DNA of 64,000 nucleotides from assembly GCF_000003815.2 (NCBI RefSeq), contig NC_049984.1:23509002-23573001 (forward strand), written 5' to 3'. Below are positions 1-15,200 of this stretch, in pieces (position 1 is the stretch's first letter; each line of letters starts with the position of its first letter). The stretch comes from Branchiostoma floridae. Lineage: Eukaryota > Chordata > Leptocardii > Amphioxiformes > Branchiostomatidae. Below the pieces are notes generated by a model. The model was not told the origin of the DNA. It ran no database searches and worked only from the letters and a program-made list of their open reading frames with translations. A program made the translations under genes and the position numbers.

Positions 1-151
1 CGGTACTGTATGATGAAAATGTCGTTACATATTGTATGATTAACTAATGTTGAATGCAATATTGGACAGAATGTGAGGGAATATTGTTGGCGGTCATACA
101 TGTACGTCACATGTAGAGTAGTAAAAATGTACAATCTCCATTCTACCATAG

Positions 152-298
152 TCATGCCCACATCACAACAGCAGCCAATGGGAAACCAGGGTGGTAGCAC
201 ATTCGGTACACCCCAGCAGCCAATGGGGAACCAGAATAGTTTCAGTAGGGGACCAATGGCACAAGGACCTCCCAACAATATGCAGAATATGCAGCAAG
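152..298 (+). CDS. SS18: SS18-like exon, Met/Gln/Gly-rich
   Basis: Acceptor CCATAG precedes base 152 and donor GTATTT follows base 298. The reading phase (two bases, then ATG at 154) is fixed by fit to the next exon. It encodes a QQQPMGNQ-type repeat followed by GPMAQGPPNN. The internal Met at 154 is probably not the start codon, because the SNH domain expected of the family is upstream. Confidence 0.72.
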
Positions 299-3200
299 GT
301 ATTTTTATGATACATGTGAAGTGATTGGCTTGTATGTAAAATTGTTGATGGGGTAATTAAAAACCATATAACAATTCATCTCCTACATTATTGTGTAATG
401 GTGTATTTTGGTATGGAATATGTCATTTTACAAATGTATCATATCATAGTGTCATTGTGAGAATATACATTACATCATTGATTTTACAAAGTTTACATAA
501 TTATGTATTGTTGACTTAACTGTCATATGCGAGTTTGTCAGACTGAGTGTTGATGGTTCAAAGTTTTAATATTTTACATCATACAATATAATATTTCAAC
601 TAAAAGGTCAAACGGGTATAAATAATAATGCTTATACATGTATTTCCTTACTATATTAAAGTCCTTCCTGCATCAGATGGTGCATAGGGCGGTGCCCATC
701 TCTTTTTAGCCCACGGCCGAACAACGTTTGTGCAGTTACTAAAGCAGGGGGCTAGTCCACTGGTAGTGGTCTGTGTGTTTAACTACAACACTCTTTTCCA
801 ACAATCAGAAGTTGGCCCTGTAGCTGTCTGAAATACTTGTTTGATGTAAAGTTAGGCTGATTTTCACAATAACTTGTATGAAGTTTCCCTGTTCAAGGTA
901 TTGTAGTGTTAGGCGGAACCGTGCAGTTTAACAATATTCCATGTACATTACTGTATCATAGGTATATGTGCACTCAAGCAATGCATGCGGGAGGGGGGCA
1001 CAAGATGTTTTCAATGAAGGTGGGCTGCCTACTGTACTGTAGGAAGTTGTCATACTGTTCTTTGAAAATTTGATATTTTAGAAACACACTTTTGTCATTT
1101 ATGAAATTATTACCTCCAAAAGGAAGGTTTTGTTGTCATGCTAGCATTGATTGGTTCGTGAATACTATGATTGGTTGGTTGCTTTTGGTTGGTTGGTTGC
1201 TGTTGGTTTGGTTGGTTGGTTGGTTGGTTGCTTTTGGTTGGTTGTGTGGTTGGTTGCTGTTGGTTGCCTGGGTGGTTGTTTGGTTGCCCTATTGGTTGTA
1301 TGGTTGGTACATGTAGGTTGGTCACTTGTTTGGTTGGTTGCCTGGTTGACTTGTGGTTGGTTGGTTGGTTGGTTGGTTTGTTGGTAGATACAATTTTGTG
1401 TGGAAAACTGCAGGATATTGGACATAACAAAAGTGTAAATTTATGAAATTTTATGCCACTATCTTCAGTTTATTTGTGTCCTTCTTATTGTTGTCACAAT
1501 TTTCATATTTCATATATCTTCAACTTTGATTCATCTATTCAGAGTATTCCATAAATATGATTGAAGATACCTGTACGGTCAGAAATATAATGTTACAAGT
1601 ATGTATAAGCCATCTATATAGATTGTCAGTGATAAAATGTTACAGATACTGTAATAGACTGCTTTCAGGCTACTTTTTATCATCATTCAGCAAGCTACTC
1701 ATAAAGTTTATTTCTGCTTTGTGTACAGCTTTCATAATTCACAAATGCACAAAACATTCTGGCTAAATGGGTCAGGGAATTTCCAGGGAAGCCTTCGCAA
1801 CCCCTGCTTTGTCTATTGAGTTAGTAGTTGAGTTAGTCAAACTTGCCAAAGTACGATGTTTCTGAGTTAGGGGAGGAGAGATGCTTCTACAGTGCAGGTC
1901 TCGAAATCCTTTTTTTCTGCTTACCTGCACTGGTGCAGGCAACATCGAAAATTACCTGCACCAGACAAATTTTACCCGCACCACTCTGAATTCAGGAAGT
2001 ATGGATCATACTAAGATTGTTCAGGAACCATTGCTTGTTTTTTCTTTTATACGTTACAGGTGGTAAAAACAGTCAATGCAGCTAATAACAATCCATATAC
2101 AGCCACATCATAGGACATTTATGTATAAAACCCAGTACATGGACCAGTGCAGGTTAGGTGCAGGTAGACACCAGAAATACCTGCACAGCTCCTATGTTAT
2201 CTGCACTAACCTGCATATGCAGGTGGTGTTTCGAGCCCTGCAGTGTTTGCGTAGTTCGGTGTCCAGAAGTTGTCAATGGCCTTGTCCTGAGAAAACTCCT
2301 TCGAAAAAAACCAGCAAATCTTGCCATCTAAGTAGAAGAAAAGCACACTATAAAATTAATGTCCTTTTAATAAAGTTTTATAGGAGTATTTTAGGGTAGG
2401 TATTTTTAGATTAAGCACTGAAATTGGAATAGGAAAGGCTGCAGGCCGTAAACGTTAATTGAAACTGAGAGATTGTGTGATAAAACATGGCATTCAAGGT
2501 TAATAGACAAGCATCACCTTTGTACAGCCTTTTCATTATTGATTGTTACAGTTAGTATGCTGCCTGCAGGGATTTAAGTACTGAAATATAATGCTACCAT
2601 AAAATTGCATCTCGTTTTTTGTGGTTGATATGACTTGGTATTCCCCCGGTGTTGCAGCGAACCAATTTTCTTGGCGCAAGTCGCTTTTACGTCCAGGCTA
2701 TTTTAGACATGTGCGAAATCACATAGATGAGCCAATAACTACGTGATGATTCACAAAGAGTTCTCCTACGCTTTCAGACCTGATTGATGTATAAGGCGTT
2801 GTGTGATACATGTATAAGAAGAAATTGTAAGAAGCAAGAGGGACAATTTTGAAGAAAAGTGTTTGTTATAGGGTTGTGAACCTGACTTAACCATGATAAC
2901 ATCAGTAAATAATGTTACACTGGTACAGAGGTTTAGGTAGTACTGTACAGAGGTCTAGGTACAAGTCTGGACATTTTAATTTGAAAGATAGCTCTGATTT
3001 CAAGTAAATTCAGCGCAGCATTTTATGTCGTTTCCAGTGGCAAAGTTTCTTTGTGGTAGGATTTATGCATCTGTAGTACTAAGCATATACAGCACTTGGA
3101 GTAAAGCTATGCCGATACAGTTCTACTGGTACTTCATGATCTTGTGTTTTAGGACCTGTACCAGATCAATTTTCACTGTACAGTACTGATACGCAGTCCT

Positions 3201-6200
3201 AGCGTTCATTCATTCATTCAGACTCCTGTAGTACCTGGTAGCACATACATGTACTGTAGCGCAACAAGTTTCCTTGCTGTTTCAGTTAGAAAGAATTAAG
3301 ATTAATCTTCACTTTAACTCCACAAACAAGGGACCCCCATTTTACGCACCATCCGAAAGATTGTTGCAGCCCCAACCAAGATTGCCTACCCAGGATTGAA
3401 CCATTGTGTCCCATTTGCCAAATGTACTGAACCAGAAGCTCAACTGTGACAGGCTGCTATAGCTACCAGTTGAGCCACAGGGACGTCCCCTTGACTTGAG
3501 TAAAGTTGCAGCTTGTGTAAATTGCACATCTTTTCCATTAATCATCATCGATTGGCTGCTACGGCCTTGACAGTGAGAGTGTTTGAAACACAGACTAAGT
3601 GGACATATCTGCATGCACATACATACGAACATCAAGGAAAAGTGACAGTTGAAAATGAACTTCAGGGTTCTAGCCAGGATTTCATTTTAGCGTAGTGGGA
3701 ATGGCATGGTAGCAAAGCGACCAATCAGGAGATTGGTGTGGAAGGGGGGTCGTAGCCCTTCCATGGTGAGAGTTGGAAATGTAGAGTTTATTTAAAAGTT
3801 TGCTCTCTGGTAACATCACATGTAATTTGAAGGGGCATATCATCATTTTACATTGTTCAGACATTGATTAGACATTGTTGAACAAACAAGTGATAGCATA
3901 GTGCCACTACACTAGTGAAAAATTAGCGTAGTTGGCCGTTTTTTTAGCATAGTGGTCGCAATTTATAGCGTAGTGGTCCATTACGCTAAAATGCACTACC
4001 AAGAACCCTGGGCTTCCCCCCAATCTAATAATCACCTTCAATTTTCCTACTACCACAATTCATGTAACCCCAAATTTGAACCTGCCAATTCCAATTGCCT
4101 GCAATTTTCCGAAATTGGTGTAACAACCCACAAATTCTGAAGGTACAAAATCATATGCCTCAAGAACAGATGTAACAGTTTGAATGATAACTTGAGGACT
4201 AAGAATGTGGCTATATTGTTGCTTAAAAGTTTAACTACAGATTGAATATTAATGGTATTATATTAGTTCTAGTGAAATAGATTGCTAGTTGGCATAATAC
4301 TAGGGCCTAGGGGAAAAAATTGTTGTTTCCTGTTTCAGTCCGGAAAAAATTAGGCAGGGATTATCTTTTTTTTCTTGTAATTTTTTGGGGGGCTAGCCAG
4401 AACTCAAATGATACATATTATGATACAGTTGAACAAAGTAAACTGAAATGCATATGAGGACACTTGTCTTTCAATATCAAACTTTGATTTTGTGCATAAT
4501 GGATACATTTATCCTTCATTAGATAGGACAAGCAGTGTTTTACTTCAATAGGAAGCAGGCTGAATAAAAATTCTAAGTGGAAGCTATGTGACTCCACTGC
4601 CCACCCCCCAAAAAAGTCTAGAGTCGGCGGGGTTTTCTAGGATAGGTGGGGAAACAGGAAACACAACATTTTTTTTCCTAGGCCTAGGGGATAATGCTCT
4701 TTGTCAGGTGAAATAAGGAGAAATTGCTGCAAACCTAATAGATCCCATTGGAACTACCTGTATCATAAGGTCAGGTCACTTCCTACACATAGCTTGACTC
4801 AAGGGCAGCCCGTTCGTATGGAAAATACGTCAGTGTAATACGTACATGTATACCAAACTTGATTGACGTAGGCAATGTCATGGTCAGGTCTCCTTCAATG
4901 CAAAGGTTCAAGGTTTCTAAACACCACTTGTTACAGGCCTGAAGAATGTATGGAGCATTAAAGGGGCATTCCACTCCAGAAGGGGGTGGTGTTTTCCAAT
5001 AAATAATTTGTCAATAAATACATAATCAGCCAAATTTTGTGGAATTGACATTGTGCAATGTGTGTTTTGTAAAACAATATGACACTCACTAAACCCATGC
5101 AGACCCTACCCATGCATTCCCTATACGCATAGACACTTTGTTTATCGTGCATATTTTCGGAATATATGAGGATCTCTAAGCACACCGAGAAGGCAAATTG
5201 TTCATAAGATAGCAAAGAACACATAACAAGACCAGATTTCTTAGCAATCCTGAAATTAGTTTTGTAACCTTACCTAAAAGTTTTGCAGTGTCTTCAGCCA
5301 TAGGATTAATTCAATTAGAGGGCACTTGGGGAGTTTAGTAGAAGACTGAATGCTTTTGAGGCACGTGGAGTTACTTTATCGTATAATGTGAAGTAGTATG
5401 CATTTATTACTTCCTAGAATTAATATCTATCGGAAAATAACACTCCTGTGTGGAGTGGAATGCCCCTTTAATTGGTGGGAAGGTATTTTTTTACCATTGC
5501 AAAGAATGTTGTAGGTGCTGTAGATCTCTGTGTATTTGTGTTTGCAGGATAACTCAAGAAGCTGTGGATGGAACCTTGTAATATTTGGTAGGTAGACAAA
5601 TGAGGGTCTAGTTCCATAAATGGCCCCCTAGCATCATTCTAAGGTACTGCAGCAGAACTTCCAGTTTTGATATCTCGTGTTCTGGATGCAGTCACTGTGG
5701 TTGTGAATTTTGACTACTACAGTACTAGATAGCTCTTGGGGCAAAGATAATGTACTGAAGGTTTGGTCCTCCTAGTGGCTGTTTTGGAACTACAGGGGAA
5801 ATGAAAGACACTGTTCAAAGTGTTAACATACAGGAGTTTTACGTGGATTTCATTTTGTGGTAGGTAGAAATTCTGTGTTTGCAATGGGTTTAAAATTGTG
5901 GTAGAAACAAAGTGTTTAAACTTTAAGGCAGGTAAAGGACAGAACAAGCATTTTCGTTTTCGTAATGTTTTATTGTTTGCGGTATAGTCTATAGAGGCAG
6001 GGTTGTAGTTTTCTAAAATTCGCTTGACAAATGTCCTATCGGGCAAGTACATAGAAAGTAACTTGCCCGATTTGTATTTTCAATTCAATCAATGGAATTT
6101 TTTTTTATTGTTGGCTCTATTTTTCTGTGCTGTTCAACACTTCTGATGCTATAACTGAAAAGTAACAAGTACATGTGTTGTATATCAAAATCTTTCTCAT

Positions 6201-9200
6201 GGAAAAATCTTACTTGCCCGATCAAACAAGTGGGGTAGGACAAGCACTTGCCCTGTCAGCCCTTTCACATGCCCTGGACAATTGGGCTAGAGGACTAATG
6301 TCCAATCCTGATATAGGTTAACCCAAAGAACTATCTTGCACAAAAATGTGAACTTTTACAGTACCACTCCCTCTGAAGATAGTTATACATGTATCTCTTG
6401 AAAGGCACACCAAGACAGAACAACAGAGTACTTGACTGGATGGGAAGATAATGAACAGATGGGGAACGTGCTTGTGACGCACGTGGGCTTCGATTGCCAC
6501 GTACATCTTGGTCTCGTCGGGCCTAATTTTGAAAGTATTAAGAGAACTTGGCAGTGGCTGATATTATGCGCACGTGTACCAAGGCTCGAAATTCATTTTT
6601 GGGATTAGGTGCACTGGTGCACCCAGCTTAAAAAATTGGGTGCACTAAAAAAAGTTTTGGGTGCACCACTTAAATTTAAGTATAACCTAATAGCAAAACT
6701 TAGTTACAAGCTATCAAATTCTTAAACAAGTACCATGACAGACATTTTTATTATCTTTCTAACACCTAGATTTTCTAACACCTTAAGAATTTGATGTATA
6801 CTAGTATACTTTGATATCTTTATATACATAAACCTAAGAAAATATTTGGGTGCACCCTGTGCACCCACAGAAAATTATTGGGTGCACAGCTCCAATTTTG
6901 GGTGCATCTGGGTGCACCTGCACCCAGTATTTCGAGCCCTGTGTACGAACACGTTTCCCGTTACAAAATAGTGCCTACGCAGGTGGTCTGAAATTGATAT
7001 CCATTAATATGTTGGCTAGGACTCAAAATAATGAATGGGCTTTGGTTGCTCTTCTTTGTACAATGATATAGTTAGGGGTGGGTAAGATGTACCGGTACAA
7101 AACCATTTTTTTTTTCTTGTTGGACCGGTCAGAAAAAACGGACCTGAAAAAAAATTAGTGGACCGGATTTTTGACCGAGTAGAGAATGACCAGATTGTAC
7201 AGTATCGGCAGGGGTTGACACGTTTTGGCACTTACCATGCAATTCAAGAAAATATTGAGCAAAGTGGAGTAAAGTTTATAGTCATTTCGTAGTTTTCATA
7301 GTCGAACTTAGACATCTAGTTTAAATGTACATGTAGACAGGATTTTAAAATGCCAGTGAGAGTCGGATATGTTGCCGAATAGATTTCTTTGTAGAAAATT
7401 GGACAACAGTTTTGAGTACTGTCAATTCACAAGTTTTTAATATATATTAACCTAAATATTACACAATTAGGTCCAGGTTCATGTCCGGACCTGGACCTGA
7501 TCCTCTGGACATAAACCGTACCTGTACCTGAATTTTCTGTACCCGTACCCACCCCTATATGTAGTGATCAAGAACTGTCTACACAAATAGATTATCTTGA
7601 TACAATGCCAAGCTACATGACAGTTTGCGTATTGGTTTTGGCCAAGTGCCATCCTCCCACACAAAGTCGCTACCTTTGACAGATTATAGTAGGGATTTGC
7701 AAGAATGATTGTACATGACAGTGTTTGTAATACATACTTTGTTTGCATCGCGTAACCAATGAACCTTTATCTGCAGTAAAGACACTTTTGGTATAACACA
7801 CCTGTGTCTGTATCATTCTGTATTTGTATAGCCTGCATATATAAACCACCTGTCCATTAGCATAACACACCGGCCTCTGTATCTGTACATTTATCTGTAT
7901 AAGCCAACATAACTGCCCTTTGGCATATCACATCAGCTTTTGTATCTGCATTCTACATGTATATAGTCGGAAAACACATTTTTGAACATGTAAACCCTGG
8001 GTTCATATCTCTGGTACTTGAGCTGTACTTGAACTGGAAGACATGACTATTTCTTGTTCTTTACTAAGCTTGTGTTAGAGATACTTACATGTATACCAGT
8101 TCTCTTAGGTTACGGTGTACCGGTACAAAACTGTTTTTTCTTATTGCACCGGTCCAGAAAAACCAGACCTGAAAAAATTTGGTGGACCAGACATTGGATC
8201 TATAGGAAAATAAACAGATTATATGATCAGATATTTACACGTTTTGTGGCCTACCGGTTGAGGACAGTGGGTTGAGGAAAATAGCAAGCGCGAAGTCGAG
8301 TCTATAGTCATTTCTGCCAAGTTTTACATTCAATCTAATGGAGGCAGTTAGCCTTGTAGGATTTTAGAACGCCAGTGAGAGTCGAATACTCCACAAAACA
8401 GATTTTTTGTTAGCGAAATGGACCATTGTTTTGAGTATATTCCATTTAAAAGTTTTCTCATACTGGATCAGATCCAGGTTGAGGTCCGGACCTGGACCTG
8501 ATCCTCTGGACCTGAACCGGACCTGGACCTGAATTTTCTGTACCGGTACCCACCCCTAGTTACATCCTAGCTGTGTAACTGCAAAATTGGACTTATTGGT
8601 TTGATCCGCTTAAACTGGGATAGACCTCTACTGACCCTTTTTGATGAATGAATGAATGAAGACCTTTATTGTACAGTTTTGCCCAACCGAGCTAAGTACA
8701 GGTCACAACAAGTCAAGATATGTACATATAAAAGTATCACAAATCTAGTCTAACACAAAAGTTCGGCTTCTTCTCGCTTCTTGGTTTATGGTGAAAATGT
8801 AGGACTGTATGGGTTTAGCTATTATCGAAACGCATGCGAAATATAAACTTGTCAGTGCTACTCATGTGTCTAAAATGAGGGAATCTACTTTCTATATATT
8901 TAGATAGAGTATTTCTATCATTGGCATACATATCGCAATCAACAGTGAAGTGCACTTCATCTTCTACCATGTTTGAGGTACAAAATTGGCAGGCTCTTTG
9001 TTCTACAGGAGTGTGGTTGTGCCTTCCTTTTTGATAAATGTGTTGGGTTCTTTAACATGCTGAAGGTGTTACTCTCCTCAAACGCATCGCCTCCGAGAAG
9101 CATCAAGAACATAGACTGGTATTGCCTGAGCTTGTCAGATAAGGCATAATGGTAGAAGGATGCAGCAATAATTGTTGTTCTGCATCAAAGTTGAACGTAA

Positions 9201-12200
9201 CTGCCTAGTAGTACACAAAAAATTTATAAACTCCAGCTTTTGTCAAGGAAAGAGCAACTCAAATCTTTTGTGACATCATGTTATACGGATAGAACATTCA
9301 ACTCAGTGAGCAGTGGATCATACAATGTACATGTAAGTTCAACTTGTAGAAAGCCTATGGCGACCCCCGTCTCTGTCGAGGGATGGTTGGAAAGCCCTTG
9401 GCGTTATAGACCTTCTGTATAATGACTAGTCAAAAAAATCAATTGTTTTGGGTTGGTAAGCACAGTCCAACTTTAATCCAGAATGTGTTTTACAACTACA
9501 GATAAACTTTGAAGTAGATAATTGTTGTTGTTGTTTCTCAATTGTTTTAATGTAGGAATGCCTCCACAAGGAATGCCGCAGTCACAAGCGCAGCAGCAAC
9601 AACCCCCCACCTCTCAGTACAACATGGTACCGTCCGGCCCTCCCCAGGGAGGCTACAACTCCCAACAGCCGCCCATGAGCCAGCAGAGCATGATGGGTAA
9701 CCAGCCGCCGCCCAACAGCCAGCCCAATGGCATGATGGGACAGCGACAGATGCCGCCACAGTACCAAAGGCCTTCTCAGCAGCAAGGTACCCTCCCTGTC
9801 TCACACCTATAGATTCTGAAGCTTTAATGACCAACATAAAGTACAGTGACTTTTGTATGATCACTACCACAAGAAGTATATGTCATGTTAATTGAAGTCT
9901 TTAAATTCTACTTAGTACTAAATAATAAAATGCTATTATACGTGAATCTATAATCTCTAGTGTTTTATACAATCACACAGGGCTAGACATGTGATTATTT
10001 TTTCTAATAACAAAGGACTGTACTTATCTTATGTATCTACCTATTTTTGCATCATGATAATTATCAAATCTAAAAGTTATGATTAGTCAAATGTGCTTGA
10101 CGAATGTGATATTGAGTCTGTTGAAAACTGATATACTTTTTATTGATAGAAAATGAAAGCTGAAACTCATTACATAAGGAATCATACATAGAATTCTATA
10201 ATCTGTGCCAAATAACAATAACATTGTTTAGATACACAAGAAATGGGAAGTCTTCGTAATGTTTTAATGTGTTGTCTACTTAATATCATGATAGATGTAA
10301 TAGATGTAATACATATACATAATTACCAAAGACAAACAAGTACTTAATAGGCAGAATTATCATTACCTCAGCTCAACTTTCTATTTCATAACTTTTAGAA
10401 AAAAAAGAAGTTATTCATCATTCAACTTTTAAATTGAACATACAGACATTTCCTTGGCAAGTGTTAGTGTTACACAACAAAAATAATTATATAAATTCTC
10501 CTAATTGTCTGTGGGACTCATTATTTTGTAGATGACGCAGGATGTATTTGGAATTATCTCAGAAAACCATTGAATCTACCGGTTATAAACAAATGCGTCA
10601 CCATTTGTAGTCAAAACTCATGACAGTTACTGAAGTTCAAAAGTAACGGATTGGACTCATTTTCAAAGACAGAACTTTTACTGCATGAACGCTGTATGAA
10701 GATGAATATATATTTGAAAATGTATCACAGCAAGTCACTGAAGCTTTACTGGTTGTAACGCTAGTTCACCTTTATCCGTTGGGTAACCTATATCCGTTGC
10801 TTTTAAAAACAGGGTATTTGGGGATATCACACCAAAGGACGTTGGTTTCAAATTGCAATATTTTCAGGATATTGCAGTTTAAAAGTACCACCTGTCGACT
10901 AGATGTGCCTAAATACACTGTTTTTAAAAAGCAACGGATATAGGTTACCCAACGGATAAAGGTGAACTAGCGTTACCACATATCAGTAACTTAAAGTCAA
11001 AACAGTTGTTAAACTACTAATGTAACGAATTGGACCCGTTTGACTAACTGTTACAGACGTGTAAAATTGTACAAAGATTTAGCAAGGCCATGATACCCTT
11101 TTCTGTAACATTAAATGAATATGCATGTACTAAAATATGTTTTTGGAAAAATATCACAAAAAAGGCATTTAAACTGTATCAGTTAACCCACAAAAGTTCA
11201 AACTCTTAACCATCATGACATAATAGTCAATACTAAAACTAACAAATTTGAATCATACAGCTAACAGCATAGCGGTGCAAGATTTTGGTCTACAATTCTT
11301 TTCTTCAATGTAATGCTAAATGAAAATAATTGTTACTGAACAAGTTTTGGCACAGAAAGGCATGGAACATTTTGTACATAACTCACAAGAGTAATTGAAC
11401 TATCAAATTGAATTGAAAGTAATTGAACTCATACATCTAACACACTGACTACTTACTCAATGCAACATTTGAGTCTACAAAGCCATACAAAATGTACTTT
11501 AAATTTATTAGTTGTGATGCTAATTGAAGTTAGATACACTGAACAAGTTTTGACACAGAAAGGCATTGAACTTTTACTGGTTGTACAAAACTCAAAAGAG
11601 TCATTGAACTGCCAAATTGAATCAAAACTAATTGAACTCATTCATCTAATAGACTTACACAATGCAAAATTTGAGTCTGCAAAGCCATACTTTAATTTGA
11701 GTAATAACAGTAACTCACAGTTGTAATGCTAAATGAAAATAAATGGACTGAACAAGTTTTGACAGAAAGGCATTGAACTTTTACCGGTTGTACAAAACTC
11801 AAAAGAGTCATTGAACTGCCAAATTGAATCAGAACTAATTGAACTCATTCATCTAATAGACTTACACAATGCAAAATTTGAGTCTGCAAAGCCATACTTT
11901 AATTTAATTAACAGTAACTGTTGTAATGCTAAATGAAAATAAATGGACTGAACAAGTTTTGACAGAAAGGCATTGAACTTTTACCAGTTGTACAAAACTT
12001 AAGAGAGTCATTGAACTACAAATTGAATTGAAAGTAATTGAACTCATTCATCTAGCACTGACTAAAAACTTACACAATGCAAGATTTGAGTCAACAAAGC
12101 CATACTTTTATTAGCTGTAATGCTAAATGAGAACACTGAACAAGTTTTGACACAGAAAGGCATTGAACTTTTACCGGTTATATACAAAACTCATAAGATT

Positions 12201-15200
12201 CATTGAACGACCAAATTAGATCAAAATTAATTGAACTCATTCCTCTAGCACTGACTATATGGACTTAAACAATGCAAGATTTGAGTCTACAAAGCCATAC
12301 TTTAATCCGTTGTAATGCTAAATGAAAATAGATACACTGAACAAGTTTTGACACAGAAAGGCATTGAGCCTTTTGTACAAAGCTCAAAAGAGTCAATGAA
12401 CTACTAAATTTAAAATTGAATTTGAAAGAAATTGAACTCATTCATCTAATAGACTTTTACTATGCAAAATTTGAGTCTACAGAGCCATACTCTTATCAGC
12501 TGTAATTCTAAAGGATATTTAGATACACTGAACAAGTTTTGACACAGAAAGGCATTGAACTTTTACCTTTTATACAAAACTCATAAGAGTCACTGAACTA
12601 CCAAATTGAATCAAAATTAATTGAACTCATTCATCTAGCACTGACTATATGGACTTAAACAATGCAAGATTTGAGTCTACAAAGCCGTACTTTTATTAGC
12701 TGTAATGCTAAAATGAAGATAAATGTACCTAAGANNNNNNNNNNNNNNNNNNNNNNNNNNNNNNNNNNNNNNNNNNNNNNNNNNNNNNNNNNNNNNNNNN
12801 NNNNNNNNNNNNNNNNNNNNNNNNNNNNNNNNNNNNNNNNNNNNNNNNNNNNNNNNNNNNNNNNNNNNNNNNNNNNNNNNNNNNNNNNNNNNNNNNNNNN
12901 NNNNNNNNNNNNNNNNNNNNNNNNNNNNNNNNNNNNNNNNNNNNNNNNNNNNNNNNNNNNNNNNNNNNNNNNNNNNNNNNNNNNNNNNNNNNNNNNNNNN
13001 NNNNNNNNNNNNNNNNNNNNNNNNNNNNNNNNNNNNNNNNNNNNNNNNNNNNNNNNNNNNNNNNNNNNNNNNNNNNNNNNNNNNNNNNNNNNNNNNNNNN
13101 NNNNNNNNNNNNNNNNNNNNNNNNNTGTAAGTCTGTGTGAAGTATGTTTTATGTGTTTCTGCTTTATTTTGATATTGCCATTTTTGGACTGTAGATTGTG
13201 TTTTTTTTTTCTTATTTTATGTGACACTGTGGTCGTCCCAGTCTTCTTTTAGATTAGTTGATTTTTTAAACACATGCATACTGTATATTATACACTGTAC
13301 ACAACATTGTGTACACCTGAATCCAGGTCAGTTTTGTTTTTAAAGCCTGGTTATTGGACATTGCACGGTTGCTTTAAATTTATGCGCATACTAATTCTGT
13401 TCTGTTCCTTCATCCTCTTTTGTTGTGTTCCTATGATTGACTTTGATGCTGTTTTTCAGATGTAGGCTCCCTTTCCTTGTCACTTTCCAAGGGCAGTTCC
13501 AACAATAGAAAAACATAAAGGTGAAAAATGAATAAAACAACAAAAAGAATATCAATGGTTTGCCAAGTATGCAGCCAATATTTTATTAGTCCGAAAACAA
13601 TTCGTCATGCTATCATTGGTTGATCGGCTAATTGTGATTGACAATCAGGATCGGTCCATAACCAGGGAGTGAAAAAACGGAAAAAAAACTTCTCTTTATC
13701 AAGCAGAGAGAATGCTGCCAAAATGAAAGTTATTTTGAAGAAATGAAAATCATTTTTAAATTACTGTTCCCTTTTAAATTTTTATGATAATGAGGATAGA
13801 AATAGTTTTGTCACCCCTGCATTGAAAATTGTTGGAACAGCCTGCGGAAATTTTATACCAGCATTTTTGTCATTTCTTCTCACCTTTGACCCTTTTTCAG
13901 GCTTTATATCACTTCTGAGTGAAAATCTTTCATCTTGAATTCTCCTTCAAAAATTTTGACCTTCAAATTTGAATATGCTGAAAAAACTGTACCCTCAAAT
14001 CTGTACAAGTAGTGGTGCGTACCGGTTCGCCGAACCGGACTTGGACTTGCTATAACTTTCGGTTCAAGTCCGGTTAAAACCGGAACGTCGAAAACCGGTT
14101 TTCTGGAAAACCGGAAATCTCTTTCTTGTTGTATACTAGTATCATCTAAAAACAACGATAGATAACTATGTAACTTTATTAATTGCAGCCAACGGGCTAG
14201 AAAATAACGTATTTCTGCGAAAATGAATTGTCCTACCGGGCTACCGCCATAAGCGGGCCAAGCACATGGTCGCGCCACGGGAACCTTCTTTCAAAATCCG
14301 GCAACGCGGCAAAAATGACAGGTTCACTTTAGCAATATTACCCATGAAAATAAAGTATGTGGATTTGTTTATCTCCTGGTATGGGTTTTAAGTCCCATAT
14401 CTTCTAAAAATGAAGAAAATTTCCGAGATAAACAAGCTAAAACAAATCTCCGGCGACTGTTTACATTTGCCGCTTGCCGGGATACTTCACTGGAAGCATG
14501 GGTGAGCAGCTTGTTAAAAAGAAACACCGACACGTTTTATAAAAAAAAAAGTTGAAGTTCATAAACTATTTTATACCTCCTGTCTTTATCTTTGTACCGA
14601 ATGAATTTACAATTAATTTGTAAGGTTGAATGTAGAGTATAAAAACACCGCACGTATCATTTCTACCCACATTACAGTAGGCTATCCTATTGACCCCTGT
14701 GACCTCGCAAGCGCCATTTCGAAATTTCGGCCGTCAAAAAACAAGCGGAAAAGGTCGGATTTTGCCGTGATTTCCCGATAGTTTTCATTAAAAGTCGATG
14801 TTTCTACAACTTTGAAAATGATGCAGTCGTCTTTGGCAATATTTTGATAGCATGCGGCCCGGTCGAATGTGGTTGCAGGCGCCGGAGACGCAAATTACGT
14901 GTCGCCTAGAGCAAGTCGCTTTATGCTTGTGTGAAGTTGTGTCTATATGGGAAAATTAGCGACCGTCAAAAACCGGACTTATAAGTCCGGACCTGAACCG
15001 GAATCTTTGGACTCGAGTCCGGACCTGAACCGGAACGTGAGCTTCGGTACGCACCACTATGTACAAGTGACCACCTCTACATACATGTAAGGACCGCCTG
15101 ACTAATATAGCCACCTTTTTGTGAAGTCCCTCTAAGATAATTGGCGCGTTGGTACACCCGATCCCTCGATCTCGGAAGTTAAGCAACGCACGGTCCGGAC

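Noticed and set aside
1092-1446. Overlapping open frames rich in Trp/Leu/Gly or Asn/Gln/Thr
   Set aside because: They are translations of a GGTT simple repeat on both strands.
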